Part shown: piece by piece, positions 45,529 to 57,719 of the stretch
How positions within the stretch are numbered: the stretch's first letter is position 1
Layout: each line of letters begins with the position of its first letter
Origin: Amphimedon queenslandica
Taxonomy: Eukaryota; Porifera; Demospongiae; Haplosclerida; Niphatidae
Length of the DNA stretch: 64,000 bases
Direction: 5' to 3'
Assembly: GCF_000090795.2 (NCBI RefSeq)
Contig: NW_003546262.1
Location: 518,670-582,669, forward strand
The notes under the pieces: generated by a model
What the model was told of the DNA's origin: nothing
Databases searched by the model: none
The model's input: only the letters and a program-made list of their open reading frames with translations
Program-made: the position numbers and the translations under genes

Positions 45529-45604
45529 GGAGGTATGAGACAAAAATAATAAGGGGAAATGCAATATACTGCATTTCCCATTATTATTTTTGTCTCATAC
45601 CTCC
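45529..45604. repeat. Near-perfect 76-base hairpin
   Basis: Arms of 35 bases: GGAGGTATGAGACAAAAATA...AATGCA at 45,529-45,563 and its inverse to 45,604, with one mismatch and a 6-base loop. Size and pairing would suit a microRNA precursor or a tiny foldback element. Confidence 0.8.
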
Positions 45605-45910
45605 ATTGCTTGTCTCTTCTCTATAATGACTTATTTAAAGAATGATGAGGCAGCTAGTGACCAACAAAATATAATTGATTGGTTAACTTTTGGTGATTTT
45701 ATTGTGTCTTAACTGTTTCTCACAAAGACTAAGGAAGAATAATGCTAGTTGTAAGTTACTGTGATACTCTCTGTTTCTTTTCTCTTTCAGACAACTTCAA
45801 AAGGTTACTTGGTAATTCTTTTTTTCCCTTCAACAAATGGTAAAATTTAGCTTATATTGTGTCATTTCTTTTGTTCTCATTTCTCAGGCCTTTTCTTATT
45901 TAAATCTTTT

Positions 45911-45983
45911 ATTAGTCTCACACCAAACCCTACCCACTACGTGAGGAAGGGTCTGGATTCATTCCCTACTGAAACAATTCTCT
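45911..45983 (+). repeat. RecQ/DUF6589 element, left terminal inverted repeat
   Basis: ATTAGTCTCACACCAAACCC, then CTACCCACTACGTGAGGAAG and TCATTCCCTACTGAAACAAT. Pairs with 50,909-50,981. Confidence 0.88.
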
Positions 45984-46071
45984 TTCAGCCAAGAATGGAA
46001 GCCCGTATGAATTAGGTATTTATCTCTAAAACGGGAATCATCACTTAAACATCAAAGAACATATTATAAAA

Positions 46072-47389
46072 TGGCTCGCTGTAGATCTAGCTATTTTGAT
46101 GATGCTTGTCAACTCAGCCCTGCTGGAATTTTTAAAGAAATTTGGTTTATCTAGCTTTAAGGAAGAACAGAGGAAAGCCATTACTATCTTCCTACAAAAG
46201 AAGGAAGTCTTTGTTATTTTACCCACTGGTTATGGAAAAAGGCTTTGCTATGTCAGCCTGTCACTAGTTCTTTATTTCTTAAAGAAAAGGCAAGGGTCAT
46301 TGTAGTTGTTGTCTCACCTATCGTTGCTCTAATGAAAAACAAAGTTCAAAATTTTTTGTCAAATCTTAAACTGCTGTACGTATTGGTGCCTGTGAAGATG
46401 AGGACAGCATAATAAAAGGAGAATACCAGCTTGTTTTTGTAAGTCCAGAAACAATCTTAGTTAGGCAGAAATGCAGACGAATGCTAGGAAATGATGTATA
46501 TCAAGAAAGGCTAGTAGCTTGAGTTATAGATTAAGCTCATTGCATTCGGACATGGTAAGTTTTAGCCTCATGCTGAGCCATGATGTGATTAATTTTTTAG
46601 GGGCAAAGATATTCAACTTCAATATTCATATTTATCTGAGCCTTGGAGTATAGTGCCTGAGGTTAACATTATGGCACTTAATGCCACTGCATCTGACACA
46701 CTAGTGTCTGACATCATACATGATACTGGTATGGCAAGACCAGAAATAGTGTTTCTCCTAATAAGAAAAATCTTTGCTTTGGAGTCCAAGAAATATTGCA
46801 AATGCATGAAACATTTACTCCACTCATCCAGTCATTGCAGTTAAAAAGAACCAAATTTAGAAGAACAATCATTTTTTGTCAGCAGCAGTTGCATTGTGGG
46901 CAGTTGTATCAGCTGTTTGGTACTGAAATGTCTGATGATGTACTAGATCCAATTGGATCTCCTATGTTGCAAAACAGATTAGTAGATGTATTTTGTAAAG
47001 GTACAGAGATTTAGTGAAGGATCTCTCAAATCACTAAATCTGACACCAAACTCTGAATACTAATATGCACTGTTGTTTTTTGGAAGGGAGTAGATTGTGC
47101 TTGTGTTGAAAGGGTAATTCATTGGGGTCTACCTAATGATGTTGAAACTTATATTCAACAAACTGGTCGATGTGGCAGGAGTGGTCAAAAGTCACAGTGC
47201 ATACTACTTTTTGGTAAAGGACTGAAACAATTTGTTGATAAACAAATGCTAGTTTATTGTCAAAATAAGACTAAATGTAGAAGTGTACTATTCAAAGATT
47301 TTCATACTTATACAGAAAATATTCAATCTGCATGTTGTGATGTTTGTTCTCTAACTAGATGTCTATGTGTTGAACATGCAGTTGTGTAA
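46072..47389 (+). pseudogene. RecQ-like DNA helicase
   Basis: SSFKEEQRKAITIFLQKKEV, then VILPTGYGKRLCY: the RecQ motifs 0 and I, with Walker A Lys present but the next Ser replaced by Arg. VSPIVALMKNKV (motif Ia) and YQLVFVSPETIL (motif Ib/II context) follow in another frame. The DEAH box is degraded (VID, stop, AH at about 46,520). A clean intron joins TW|GKDIQL (donor GTAAGT at about 46,556, acceptor TTTTTTAG at about 46,599). The second RecA lobe has TIIFCQQQLHCGQLYQLF, VIHWGLPNDVETYIQQTGRC (motif VI) and a C-terminal Cys cluster (CCDVCSLTRCLCVEH). RecQ helicases unwind 3' to 5'. Several stops. Ends 58 bases before the convergent gene. Confidence 0.88.
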
Positions 47390-47446
47390 TTAATCATTGT
47401 GTATTAATCTTTATAAAAAAAATAAAAGTTCTATGTTTTGTTTTAG

Positions 47447-50400
47447 TTAAGACTTAAGTTTTTTAGTTATCAATTTACATCCTGAGTATAATCTTTCAAC
47501 TAGTAAAGTTAGCCAATCTTCAACCTCTTCAAATTTCATAGATCTAGCAGGGTTACCATTCATATTTAGCAAAGAAGTGGTACTTTCTTCCAGAAACATC
47601 ATGCTTTTGCAAGCTCCTGCATTATGAATTCCTAATTTTTTACTAAATGCAATTGTGTGTGCATTAGAAGTAAGGCCACATCCACGCTGACTATCATAAT
47701 GTTCCAAAATGTGTTCTAAAGGCCTTATACATTTACTGTAGCAAACTATTACCTTTTCAGTCTTATTTGCACTAAGATGTCATACACATTTATTGCATAC
47801 TCTATTGAGATGCTCCATATGGAGATCGGAAGGTATATTATTACCTGGAATACCTTTTTCATGTGTATTAACAAATCTAGACCACATCACTTGGTGTGAC
47901 AGGTAGTAGTTTTATATTAGCTAGGGTGTGAACTGCTTCTATAGCATAGTTTCTTCTATTTGTTGCTTTAAATAGCAATAGCATGTTCTTCCATGATAAT
48001 ACGACTCTCGGTGCATCTCCCTCCTTGATGGAATCCCTATAATACATATATAAAAAGCCAAGGGATACTACATCACCGGAATATTCAAATATGATCCATT
48101 GAATTTCTCCTATCATCTTGAAAAGTAAGGGACAGGTTCACCATTTTGTCAACTATAATCTTAGAAACATTGAGTAAAATGTCTTTTAGCTCATCATTAG
48201 ATTTTAGCCATAAGTCTTCAGGAATCTCATTACAAGAAGGTACTTCATTAATAGTTGTCATAGCAAAAAATGCATGGCTGCATTAAGAATACTACGAGTA
48301 ATGACTATCAGAAGAATCTTCACACCCACTAAAATTTTTCGTGGCTCAATAGGAAAGTTTCTCCTATTAATTGCATTCAGGATTTGGTGTAAAGTTCCAC
48401 ATTCCCTATTGGAGTTTCCATGATGTAATCTTACCCAAACAGCCTTAAGAAAAACAACTTGAGAATGCCAATCCTCTGCCACGCCAACAAGGCCTTCTAA
48501 TCTTACTGATGGAGTAGTAGAATTCCATCTTATTATTTTGCTCCCTCTTTACCTGGCCACAGATAACTGATCTCCAACACACAATGAATAAAGTTGCTGC
48601 TCCTCTTCTGCAACTTCCATTCCTTCAAATTGAACATTTTTCACACTCACATTCATAGGTACATATTTATGTAAATCTTGCATTTTTAAAACCATATCTT
48701 CATACTTTGATTCATTTTTTAATTGTACACCAAGAGGTACCAGCAATAAGCAATAGATAATAAACTTTAAAATAAATAGTCATACAATTTGGGAGAGTTA
48801 AGACATTTCTTTCGAGTATTTGTGACTAAGGTGGTTCACTACCACTTTAGAAAAATTCTTTTTAAAAAAAGCTTTGTAACTACAAAAGATACGTGGCACT
48901 AATATGACAAAAGATGATTTCCACTGATCCTAATCTTCTGTTGCTAAAAATCATTGATAAACAGTTCTGTAGGAGCATCATGAGTTTCCAATAAATTTGA
49001 CGTGTTAATTTGATCACGAATTGCCAATGACTGAAAATAATGCAGTGACTTGTTTTGCCAATCGGATTGTACATGACTAGGCTTAACATCTTTGTCGATA
49101 TTATCTCCAACCATACCGTTCAACAGAGAAAGATTCCAGACTTTCACTTTCCATTGTATTATCATCTTGGGAACCTCTTCATCAGTAATGCTTACATCAG
49201 TCATTGGAGAAAAAGGTGGAGGTTCAATATCAGAATCTGTATTGATTAGAACTCAGTAAAATATGAACCTAATGCATGCATTACCTTCATTGAAACCTTC
49301 AAATCTATCACCACTACAAGTTTCATTATAATTATTACTGATAACACTAACATTCTCATCACAGCTTTCATGACAAGATAAGTCAAGACAGGTACTTGAA
49401 GGCAATAGTGAAACAGTGTTCTCCTATGCAATCCTTTATACCTTTAAAATTAGATTAATGCAATAAGTACCTTATCCATCAAAAAAACTTTTCTCAATAC
49501 TATGTTTCCATTCAAAAGCATTAACAGCATAATCTTTCTCTAATAATTTTAACATCCTTTGTGTAGTGCTATGAGAAACAAATTTTCAACTTGCTTAGCC
49601 ATTCAAAAACCTAATGATGATAACAACATAAATTATTTTTATAGCATATAAGTCGCACCTTTTTTGAGGAGTGTCCAGCATGCAAAACTAGAGAAATTAA
49701 TCTTTGAGGAAGGTTCATGTAATTCCAGTGAGCATTGCATATTAATGATATAAAAAATCCAATTATTACTGGTGATTGGTCATTTCTCATCATCTTGTTA
49801 GATCTGCATACAATATTGGAGCATAACATTTAGCTTCATCTATAATATTGCCCCATTTGAATGACAACAAAGCTGACATATTTTCACACTTCATAATTTA
49901 ATTAAAATATTTGGAACAAAGAAATTCACTTCTTTATGCAAATACTTTTGTAGTATAGTAAGTAAGGCATTGCTGTATATCTTGTCAGAAAGACAAAAAT
50001 GAGCTACTGTCATTTTTTTCCCCTTACCACTCAACCAGTAAGCTTATGTCGTCTAGGAGTGTTCACATTATATAGTTTTCTCTTCTTGAAACCATACATA
50101 ACCTTTAAAAAGAAAATATAATGAATTTAATGCACAATCAACAAGAGTTGTAACAGTTCTCAATTCTCATTAATGTTTTATTTATGTAGTACCCAGTAAA
50201 ATTATAGTAACCCACACCAACAAACACAAAACACATCCTTGCAAGTCAGGTTTAGCTCCTAATGAGGAAATAGTACGCTTTCGTTTACGACTAACAGGTG
50301 TGACAGGTGTCATTTGTGTTACTGGTGTAGTAGCAGCATCATGCAAACAGCTCCGCATAGGACTGGTCACAGTTGAAGATGAGGTTGAAGTAGTAGCTAT

Positions 50401-50700
50401 CTCAACACGAGGAAAAACATGTGTGACAGGTGTCATTTGTGTTACTGGTGTAGCAGTATCATCATGCAAACAGCTTCGCACAGGACTGGTCACAGTTGAA
50501 GATGAGGTTGAAGTAGTAGCTATCTCAACACGAGGAAATGTTGGAAGACTTTCAATTGCCTTACGAACCTTATCAGCAATGACTTTTTGCTTCTTTGTAT
50601 GCGTTGTCAAGATTTTAAAACAATTAAGACATACATATGATTCCTTGGTAGTAACTTTACAGGTACTGCTTACAAGATAATCACTATTTTCTTGTCTTTC
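47447..50700 (-). pseudogene. DUF6589-type transposon protein
   Basis: On -, from N to C: a CxxC segment YVCLNCFKIL (about 50,640-50,610); a Ser/Thr/Pro-rich linker with an in-frame 41-codon duplication; GMVGDNIDKDVKPSHVQSDW and NKSLHYFQSLAIRD (49,110-49,010); MLVPLGVQLKNESKYEDMVL (48,746); LCVGDQLSVAR (about 48,580); RLEGLVGVAEDWHSQVVFLK (about 48,505-48,430); INRRNFPIEPRK; GIPGNNIPSDLHMEHLNRVC (about 47,850-47,795); KKLGIHNAG near the end. These match the DUF6589 family as I remember it. Conserved GDN, GDQ and AEDW acidic motifs could be DDE-type active-site residues (inference). Frames are broken by stops and possible introns. Confidence 0.7.
50298..50543 (-). repeat. 123-bp in-frame tandem duplication in the DUF6589-type gene
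   Basis: Two head-to-tail copies starting at 50,298 and 50,421, encoding on - FPRVEIATTSTSSSTVTSP and SCLHD...TPVTQMTPVT twice. The copies differ at a handful of bases. The length is a multiple of three, so the frame is kept. Confidence 0.92.
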
Positions 50701-50908
50701 TTTAAGTATGGCATCATGTATCTTCCTTATAAATAAAAGAACATCACTTGCATGTTTTTCGATAAAATCCTATTATTTCTATCCTTAGCAGAAACCTAGC
50801 AAAGCAAATCCCAGCCATTATGATTAGCACAGCTGCACGCATGTCTTATGTAAACGATTACTCAATTATGAGTCATGTGTTGTCAAAGCATTCTACTAGC
50901 TTCTCGAG

Positions 50909-50981
50909 ACAATAGTTTCAGTAGGGAATGAATCCAGATCCTTCCTCACGTAGTTGGTTGGGTCTGGCGTGCGAGACTAAT
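50909..50981 (-). repeat. RecQ/DUF6589 element, right terminal inverted repeat
   Basis: Reverse complement begins ATTAGTCTCGCACGCCAGAC and continues ACTACGTGAGGAAGGATCTG; mirror of the left end. Confidence 0.88.
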
Positions 50982-52990
50982 CTTTAATATAGCTATATTT
51001 TAATGTTAGGTGAGCCATCAGTGATGTTACTAAATTAATTTTGAAGAAAGAGATTAACAATTTTTTTGCTATCTTATACCTTCTCTTTCTTTTTATCCTT
51101 TTTTCTTTTTTTCTCTAATATGTGTGCATATGGCAACCTCTCAAGATGGTAGACACAACTGAACAGCGTTCATATAGGAGACATATATATGTGGTTGGGA
51201 ACTCAGATATGTACTAATGGTCAATTTTGTATGCTGGAAATTTCGATACTACTATTTTAGTGCTTTAAGTAATTAACTGTACAATCTATATAATAATATA
51301 TTATCCTTTATCGAGATGATTGTTAATAAGTATGCCTTTGGCACTTATTGCTGTCAAACAATAAAGTTTTATATTAAATAGCATGTCTTTGTTCCATCTT
51401 ATTCACTCACTTTCCCCATGCAGTCTGTGAATAGAAAAGAACTTTCTCCTTCCCAATGCAAGAAATTTAGGAAAAGGTGGACAAAGTTACTTTTATATAT
51501 TTATAACTTAGTTATAACTTTCATGTAGTATATTGATAATCTTACCGTATATAATGTTATACCATTTGTTTATTGGCCTTGCCCAGCTTTGCGTAGGCGA
51601 GCACTAGGTACTCGGTTTGTCTGTCTGTGTTTCATTCATTCATTCTGTGCTTTTTTTTGTCTTCGTGAATGTATATGTTTATAATCGCACATTCTAAACT
51701 TGTTAGAGCTTCTCTTCTGTTAAGAAAAGTCTTGCTTTATTGCCTTGAGATGTTTAGAGAGCAGCTTTAGCTAGTAGTAGCTTTTTATCTCATGAGAAAA
51801 TGCCCAGCAATAGTGGTAGTACTCTGGAGGTAAATAAGACTTTTTTTCAGTAGATCAAGACTAGTTATTGTTTTAATATGTGTGGGACTCTAAATCTTTC
51901 TTGTTGGTGAGTTATAGATTCTTAAATTTCAACCAGAGTGAACTGTAGGTAGTCTAAATGTCCTAAACTCTCTCAAATCACTCAATTTACATCTTGGCAA
52001 CAGTATTCGTGCCATTATAATGTCATATAGCACTTATAAGAAGAGAAATATCTGAAACTTCCTTCTTGTTCGAGTTCTTGTTGCAGGGCTTGCTGCCATC
52101 AAGTAATTAATTAATAGTTGATGATGTCATGCCACACCTCCAATTTGGGAGTAGCTGGATTAGCTTGCATGCTGCTACTTTTGCAGGTAGTTTGGGTAGA
52201 TCTATACAAGCTAGCTGCTATCCCTCAGGAGTACACTTGTTTTGTAAATATGCAATTTGCATATTAAAGTTCTTTTAATTTTGATAATCCAACAGCTATA
52301 GGGGCGAGGCCACGCACTGTAAGTGTCTCGTATTTAATATGTATGTAGTATGTTCATGATACATGTTTTATAGAAAAAAACAATTTTCAGTTAACTAATT
52401 TATGCAACAATAAATATATGTTGTTTTTGTATAACATGTATTTCACATATATGTCTTGTATATGTAATACATACTGCCAAATACTGATAAGTGGAACATA
52501 TCTGAAAACATTTATAGTAAAGTATAATTTTGTATTACATGCGCACCGTGCCATTATTCATAATCTACAAAAATAAATATATAATTTTGAAATCCAACAT
52601 CAAATTTATAGTATTGACTATAAATACTAGCTATAATTATGTTACAACTATGCAGCTGGACTGAATATTAATGGACTGCATTGCAATGCAAAAAGTTAAT
52701 ATCTAATTACTATGGTCCAAATACCGTTGGACGATTTATATTTGAGACTGCTAATATTCGCGAATTGTTCCCGCACTTCGCCGCAGCAATAATTACCATA
52801 AATACCGAGATGTGATTTTATTGAAAAGGGCTCAACATTGAAGCAGAGTACCCGGCTGCAGTGTTTCTTCTTCTTGTTGTTACTTATCCTTGGTCTCTTT
52901 AAAGCAGCTAAAACTAGTTGTTTTCAAAACTAAATCTCTCTCCACCCATTTTGTTGGACTTAATAGGGCGTGGTTAGTTCAGCATCATTG
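50982..52990. other. No gene seen (2.0 kb)
   Basis: AT-rich with pyrimidine tracts (51,080-51,115). No frame with a family signature. The left end of the pogo element probably lies in the last few hundred bases but was not fixed. Confidence 0.4.
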
Positions 52991-53003
52991 CTACCAATGA
53001 TTT

Positions 53004-54200
53004 GCAGCAACAAAGAGGTCAAGGTCCTTACAAGAAGCTAACAGATGAAGAACGTGTGGCTATTGGTGCATTTGCCACTCAAAATGGTAATACTGAAGCT
53101 GCCAAAAAAAATAAGGTTAAGTGAGAGCACTTTGAGGGATATCAAGAGAAAATATAGTGACCCATTACTGTAGGTGGCTAGTGACAAGAAGACTCCACAA
53201 TGACTTAACTACCAAAGGCAAGGTAGGCCATTACCCTTGGAAATGATATGGATCTTGAAGTACAGGACTTCATCTGGGCACAGAGGAACATTGGAGCAGT
53301 TGTGACTAAATCAACTCTCATTGCAATTGGTAAAGATGTCGTAATGAGACATAATTTCTGTCTTAAGGAATTTGGTGGCCCACTGGACGTCACGAAACAC
53401 TGGGCAGAATTAATTCTGTACAGGATGAAGTTCGTTAAACGAAGAGGTTCAATGAAAATCCATGTTCTTGCTGACGCCTTTGAATGTATAAAGCAAAATT
53501 TCCTTTCCGATTTAAAAGAAGGCATTGGTAATGGAGGATATACCTAGTCATTTGATCATCAGTTGGGACCAGACAGAAATATCTCTTGTGCCTGGGTTAT
53601 CCTGCACTATGGCTCCATTTGGTTCGAGGCGTGTAGAAATTGTCAGAATGGGTGATAAGGGACATATCACAGCTGTATTTGGAGCATCACTCAGTGGACA
53701 TTTCTTACAACCCCAATTAATTTATACTGGGAAAACTCTGACTTGTCACCCAAATGGTGTCACTTTCCCAGCAGACTGGCACATTACCCACACAGTTAAC
53801 CACTGGGCAAATGAAATTACAAGGAAGGACTACATCACTAAAGTCATTGCCCCGCACATTGAGAAGATTTGGTCCCAATTACCTTAGAGCCAGGTATTAT
53901 TTCCATAGCCAGCCTTAGTCAATTTTGATGTTTTAATGGTCAGATGTGCCAGTCTACTATTGACCTCCTAATGGAAAACAACATTCATTTTGTACATGTA
54001 CCACCGAATTGTACAGATACGCTACAGCCATTGGACATATCGGTGAACAAACACCTTGATGAGGAACAAGTTCATTGAGTGGCACACACTTAAAGTATGC
54101 CAAGCCTTAGAAAACACTGAAAACCCCAGCCCTACAATAGACTTCAGGCTTCATACAATGCAGCCTCTTGGGGCAAAATGGCTTAAGTTGTTTATAACTA
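53004..54200 (+). pseudogene. pogo/Tigger-type transposase
   Basis: N-terminal helix-turn-helix: YKKLTDEERVAIGAFATQNG, then after a one-base shift SESTLRDIKRKY. CENP-B/HTH part at 53,248-53,547: KEFGGPLDVTKHWAELILYR. The DDD core starts with IPSHLIISWDQTEISLVPGL (first Asp), then GHITAVFGASLSGHFLQPQL and FPADWHITHTVNHWANEITR. The second Asp region reads FDV then FNGQ across a one-base deletion (about 53,922), and NNIHFVHVPPNCTDTLQPLD carries the third Asp. The part between the stop at about 53,886 and FDV is short. Inactive. Confidence 0.9.
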
Positions 54201-54289
54201 TATGATCCCTATATAATCAGGAATGGGTTCAGATTAGCAGGAATAACAGATATGAGTTACATAATTATACCGTACAGTGAGAAGAAAAG

Positions 54290-54530
54290 GCTAAGTGGAG
54301 TACATTAGCACGGTAGTACTCTCACAGAACTTCGCTCTGACTACCCGCGAAGAGCTGCGGAACTACATGTACAGTACCTTGGCTTGTATAGCCATGTGGG
54401 GCGGTACTGTACGGCTGCGGTGCATACTCTGCGGCTGCAGCGCAGTACACACAGTACTGTACAATACTGCGTCCGCTTGTAGACATGCGTGATACGTGTA
54501 TGCACGTGATTGGAGAGTTGGGCTCATGGA
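54290..54530. other. GC-rich segment with GTACTGTAC palindromes
   Basis: Visibly richer in G+C and CpG than its surroundings, with repeated CAGTAC/GTACTG words (54,370, 54,401, 54,445, 54,460). Frames on both strands here (54,295-54,492; 54,363-54,608) are unlikely to be genes. Confidence 0.55.
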
Positions 54531-54719
54531 TTCACACCTTGATGGAACGAAGACGGAAGAGTAAAAACTGAAGAAATCGATATGGTTTACAGTACTTACA
54601 AACAGCAAAGAATATTGTACTTATCATGTCAGAAACGACTAAACCAACATTGTTTCAGTATAATATTTTATATTATTAATTTAAAAAATAGAATGTAAAT
54701 TCTTATTATTAATTTTTAA

Positions 54720-55841
54720 TACGAGATAGGTAACTGGAACTAAAATTTCAGCCATAAGATATAAATCTACAACCATTGTTCAGTTGCTAAGGGAAGAAGG
54801 GCTTGATGTATAAGTTAGTGCTATGTGCAGGCTGTTACAAAAGTTTAATGAAACAGGCACTATAGCTCATAGTCCAGGTTTGTCAGTAATAAATATATGC
54901 ATGTAAATCTAAATACAATTATATGTACCTGGCATTGCAGGTTCAGGTCGTCCCACTAAAATTACTGTTGATATACTAAATATTGTTCGATGTCAAATGC
55001 GTCAGGATGATGAAACAACGGCCATACAATTACAGAAAATACTTGTAGAGCAGGGACATCGACTGTCATTGAAAACAATCCTGTCCTCTAGAGACAGGTT
55101 GGGCTGGACATTTCGAGGGAGTGCTTATTGTCAGGTGATAAGAGAAACTAACAAACAGAAGTGTTTGGATTAGGCACAACAGTAATTACAAGAAGCTGCT
55201 AAGGACAACAGGTTTGAAGATGTGCTATGGACTGACGAGTCAAGCATTCAGCTGGAATGTCACAGAAGGTTTAGTTGTAGGAAGAAGGGTGAACCAGCCA
55301 AACCTAAACTCAGGTAACCCATAATGTTTCAAGTAGCATTACATTATATCAAAATAATGATACTTTTCTAATAGGCCTAAGCATCCATTGAAAGTTCACA
55401 TTTGGGCTGGAATCAGTAGAACAGGAAAAACACTTCTCGTAATTTTTGATGGCAAAATAAATGCTGGTGGTTTTATCACAGTTTTAGAATCAGGACTTGT
55501 CCCCTACCTAAGTCTAAATTTATATGTTAAATTTATGCAGGACGAAGATCCCAAACTCAACTTAAATTAAGTGAAAGACTGGCTGGTAAGTAAAAGCATT
55601 AATTGGTGGAAGACACCACCAGTATCTCCTGATGTAATAAACCCAATTGAAAACTTGTGGCATGAGTTGAAAGAGTACCTGCATTGGTAAGTGAAACCAA
55701 AAAATGAGGAGCTTATGGGAGGAATACTGGAATTTTGGAAAACAGTTAACCTTTAAAAGTGTAAAAAGAATATTGGTAATCTTAAAAAAGTAGTACCTAA
55801 GGTTATTGAAATGGAAGGAGGACCAACAGGATATTGATGAT
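54720..55841 (+). pseudogene. Tc1-type transposase with two introns
   Basis: Paired-like HTH: IVQLLREEGLDV, then MCRLLQKFNETGTIAHSPG. An intron-like gap (AGTCCAG|GTTTGTCAGTAA to TGGCATTGCAG, about 54,878-54,941) joins to SGRPTKITVDILNIVRCQMR. DVLWTDESSIQLECHRRF has the first catalytic Asp. A second intron (AACTCAG|GTAACC to TTTCTAATAG, about 55,314-55,376) joins PKLR to PKHPLKVHIWAGISRTGKTL. QDEDPK has the second Asp, and VINPIENLWHELKEYL the Glu, about 34-35 residues later. Ends GGPTGY. Stops at several points make it inactive. Terminal repeats not found. Confidence 0.88.
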
Positions 55842-55855
55842 TAACAATTTTTATT

Positions 55856-56740
55856 ATATAGGCCGTAGCCTATATGTAGGGTTGAGGTTGATTTTTCATA
55901 ATGGCTACCAAATTTATAATTTTGAAATGCTTAAAACTACTTTAGCTTACATTGTACAGCCTTATAAATGGCTTGGATGAGCTCTCCTCCACTGAGCGAT
56001 TCTTTTGATACCTTTAAAGTGGACTGTAATGTAGCAGAAACTTTTCTGGAGAATAGGCCCCAATTCAAATTTCTTCAAAATTCTTCAGACTTTTCCTTTC
56101 TTTCATCTTTCTTCTATCAGTTCTAATAACTTCTTATAGAAACTACCTCTACTGCTGGTTTGTTCAGCCACTTTTAACGATATTTATAATGGGTGGTGTT
56201 GACACACCTTTGTTATTTGAAGCCTTTTTGAAATTATTGCGCATACGCACTACTTCTGTAGTACTACCAGTAGTACTTCTGTACTTCTATTCTACTTCAT
56301 GGCTCAGTGATTCTATTAAACTTAGTTTTAATTCTGCTTAGTTGTGTATTAAACTAACAGGTCATTTTAAGAAGGAAAAGTTCTTTTCAGAGCTATAGGT
56401 AACTTACAGTTGTACTTTAGTTGTAATAGTAGTAGAATTATTTACTTTTTAAAATAGATCCACTGCCAGCTGCTAGCTCTGTCTGACAGTTATCCACCAG
56501 CTCACTAGTACAGTTCAGTGTTTTGTTTCTGACACTGAGCTTGGTTATCCTGTTTAGTTATAGCTACATAATCAGATAGGTGCTTTAAATATAAATTAGC
56601 TGTAAACTGATTACTTGATGCTTGTATAAAATATATATAAAATGAGTATTTGGTTGTTGTTATTGCTAGAGTTTATTATTGCATTAGTGTTGAGTGCATT
56701 TTTTATAAGTAATGTTTTAGCTAAGGACCTAACACGGCGT
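55856..56740 (+). promoter_or_regulatory. Helitron H2a 5' terminus and leader
   Basis: Starts with the perfect hairpin ATATAGGC CGTA GCCTATAT (about 55,856-55,876), then GTAGGGTTGAGGTTGATTTT, GATACCTTTAAAGTGGACTG, a TGCGCATACGCA element (about 56,238; one step from the NRF-1 palindrome in H1) and a splice donor CTATAG|GTAACT (about 56,397). Homologous along its length to 25,084-24,240 on -. Confidence 0.65.
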
Positions 56741-57719
56741 TGGAGAAAGAAAAAAATTCTGATTATTATTTCAAAGTGAGACATAATGAGGATTTTATTG
56801 CTAGGAGAAACCTCACCGTAAGATCATATTATATAAGCGCATTAAAAGTCAATCAAGAGGTGCTTATAAAATACGAAGGAAATATAAACTTGCGGCTGCT
56901 AATGTGGCCTCAAAAAAATTCATGTATTGAATTCAGATTATATAAAAGAAATGTGTATAAGATGGTACAACAAAAACAAGGGTCTAAAGAATTATAAATC
57001 AAAAAAGCATTCCAAAGTATCTAATGATCTTAATCCTGTATCTAAAGAATAGTCACTCAAAAAAGTTATTCCCAAAAAACAGTTCCTCAGAAAAATAAGT
57101 CGAAGGAACACTATCAAAAAAATCCAGTCACACAAAAACAAAAGTCTTGGAACCGGTATTACAAGAATAGAGATGCAATATTACATGTAACAAAAGATAA
57201 TTTTTTAAAATTTAAGCTTTCTGATAATGAAATGGATAAATTAAAATAAGCACTAAATAAAGAAAATAAGTGGCATCTAAATAAAGATTATGAACATAAT
57301 TATGGTCAAATATTGTATAGATTAGGTTCTAATTATTTCTTACCTGCAGCAACTAGTAAAGCAAAGGAATATTATTTTACTAAAATTAAAAAAGGATTAT
57401 TACAGCCCTGAAATAGTTGATGATTTATTGCGATCAAGTATGAAAGGTGTAGATTTTGAGAACATATCATTTGACAGTAAATGTAATGCTGCATCAATAT
57501 ATTGTTAGAATCAGTTTTGAAAAAAAGATCTCACAAAGTAGGCGTATTGATACGTGCATCAAATAGCATTAGGAAATTGAAATTGAATAGCTTTAGTGAC
57601 TTTGGTGAGCAATGTCACAAAAATTAGTGAGTCTTATTTTTATGAATCAGCATATTAATATCCTATGATTTTGACAGCCAATTAGATAGTCCATTTGCAA
57701 TCCCTGTTGATACAAATGG

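Larger units (their letters stand above)
45911..50981. mobile_element. TIR transposon with RecQ helicase and DUF6589-type gene
   Basis: Inverted ends of about 73 bp: ATTAGTCTCACACCAAACCC at 45,911 and, reversed from 50,981, ATTAGTCTCGCACGCCAGAC; both continue ACTACGTGAGGAAGG and TCTGGATTCATTCCCTACTG. Two convergent genes fill the element: RecQ-like helicase (+) and a DUF6589-type protein (-). I recall helicase-bearing Academ-type transposons (AcademH) in animals and fungi, and this may be one; that is from memory and not shown by the sequence. The target duplication is unresolved (CTTT is possible). Confidence 0.85.

Noticed and set aside
54295-54608. GC-rich open frames on both strands
   Set aside because: Frames exist because of composition; Cys/Arg-rich translations match no family and overlap palindromic repeats.
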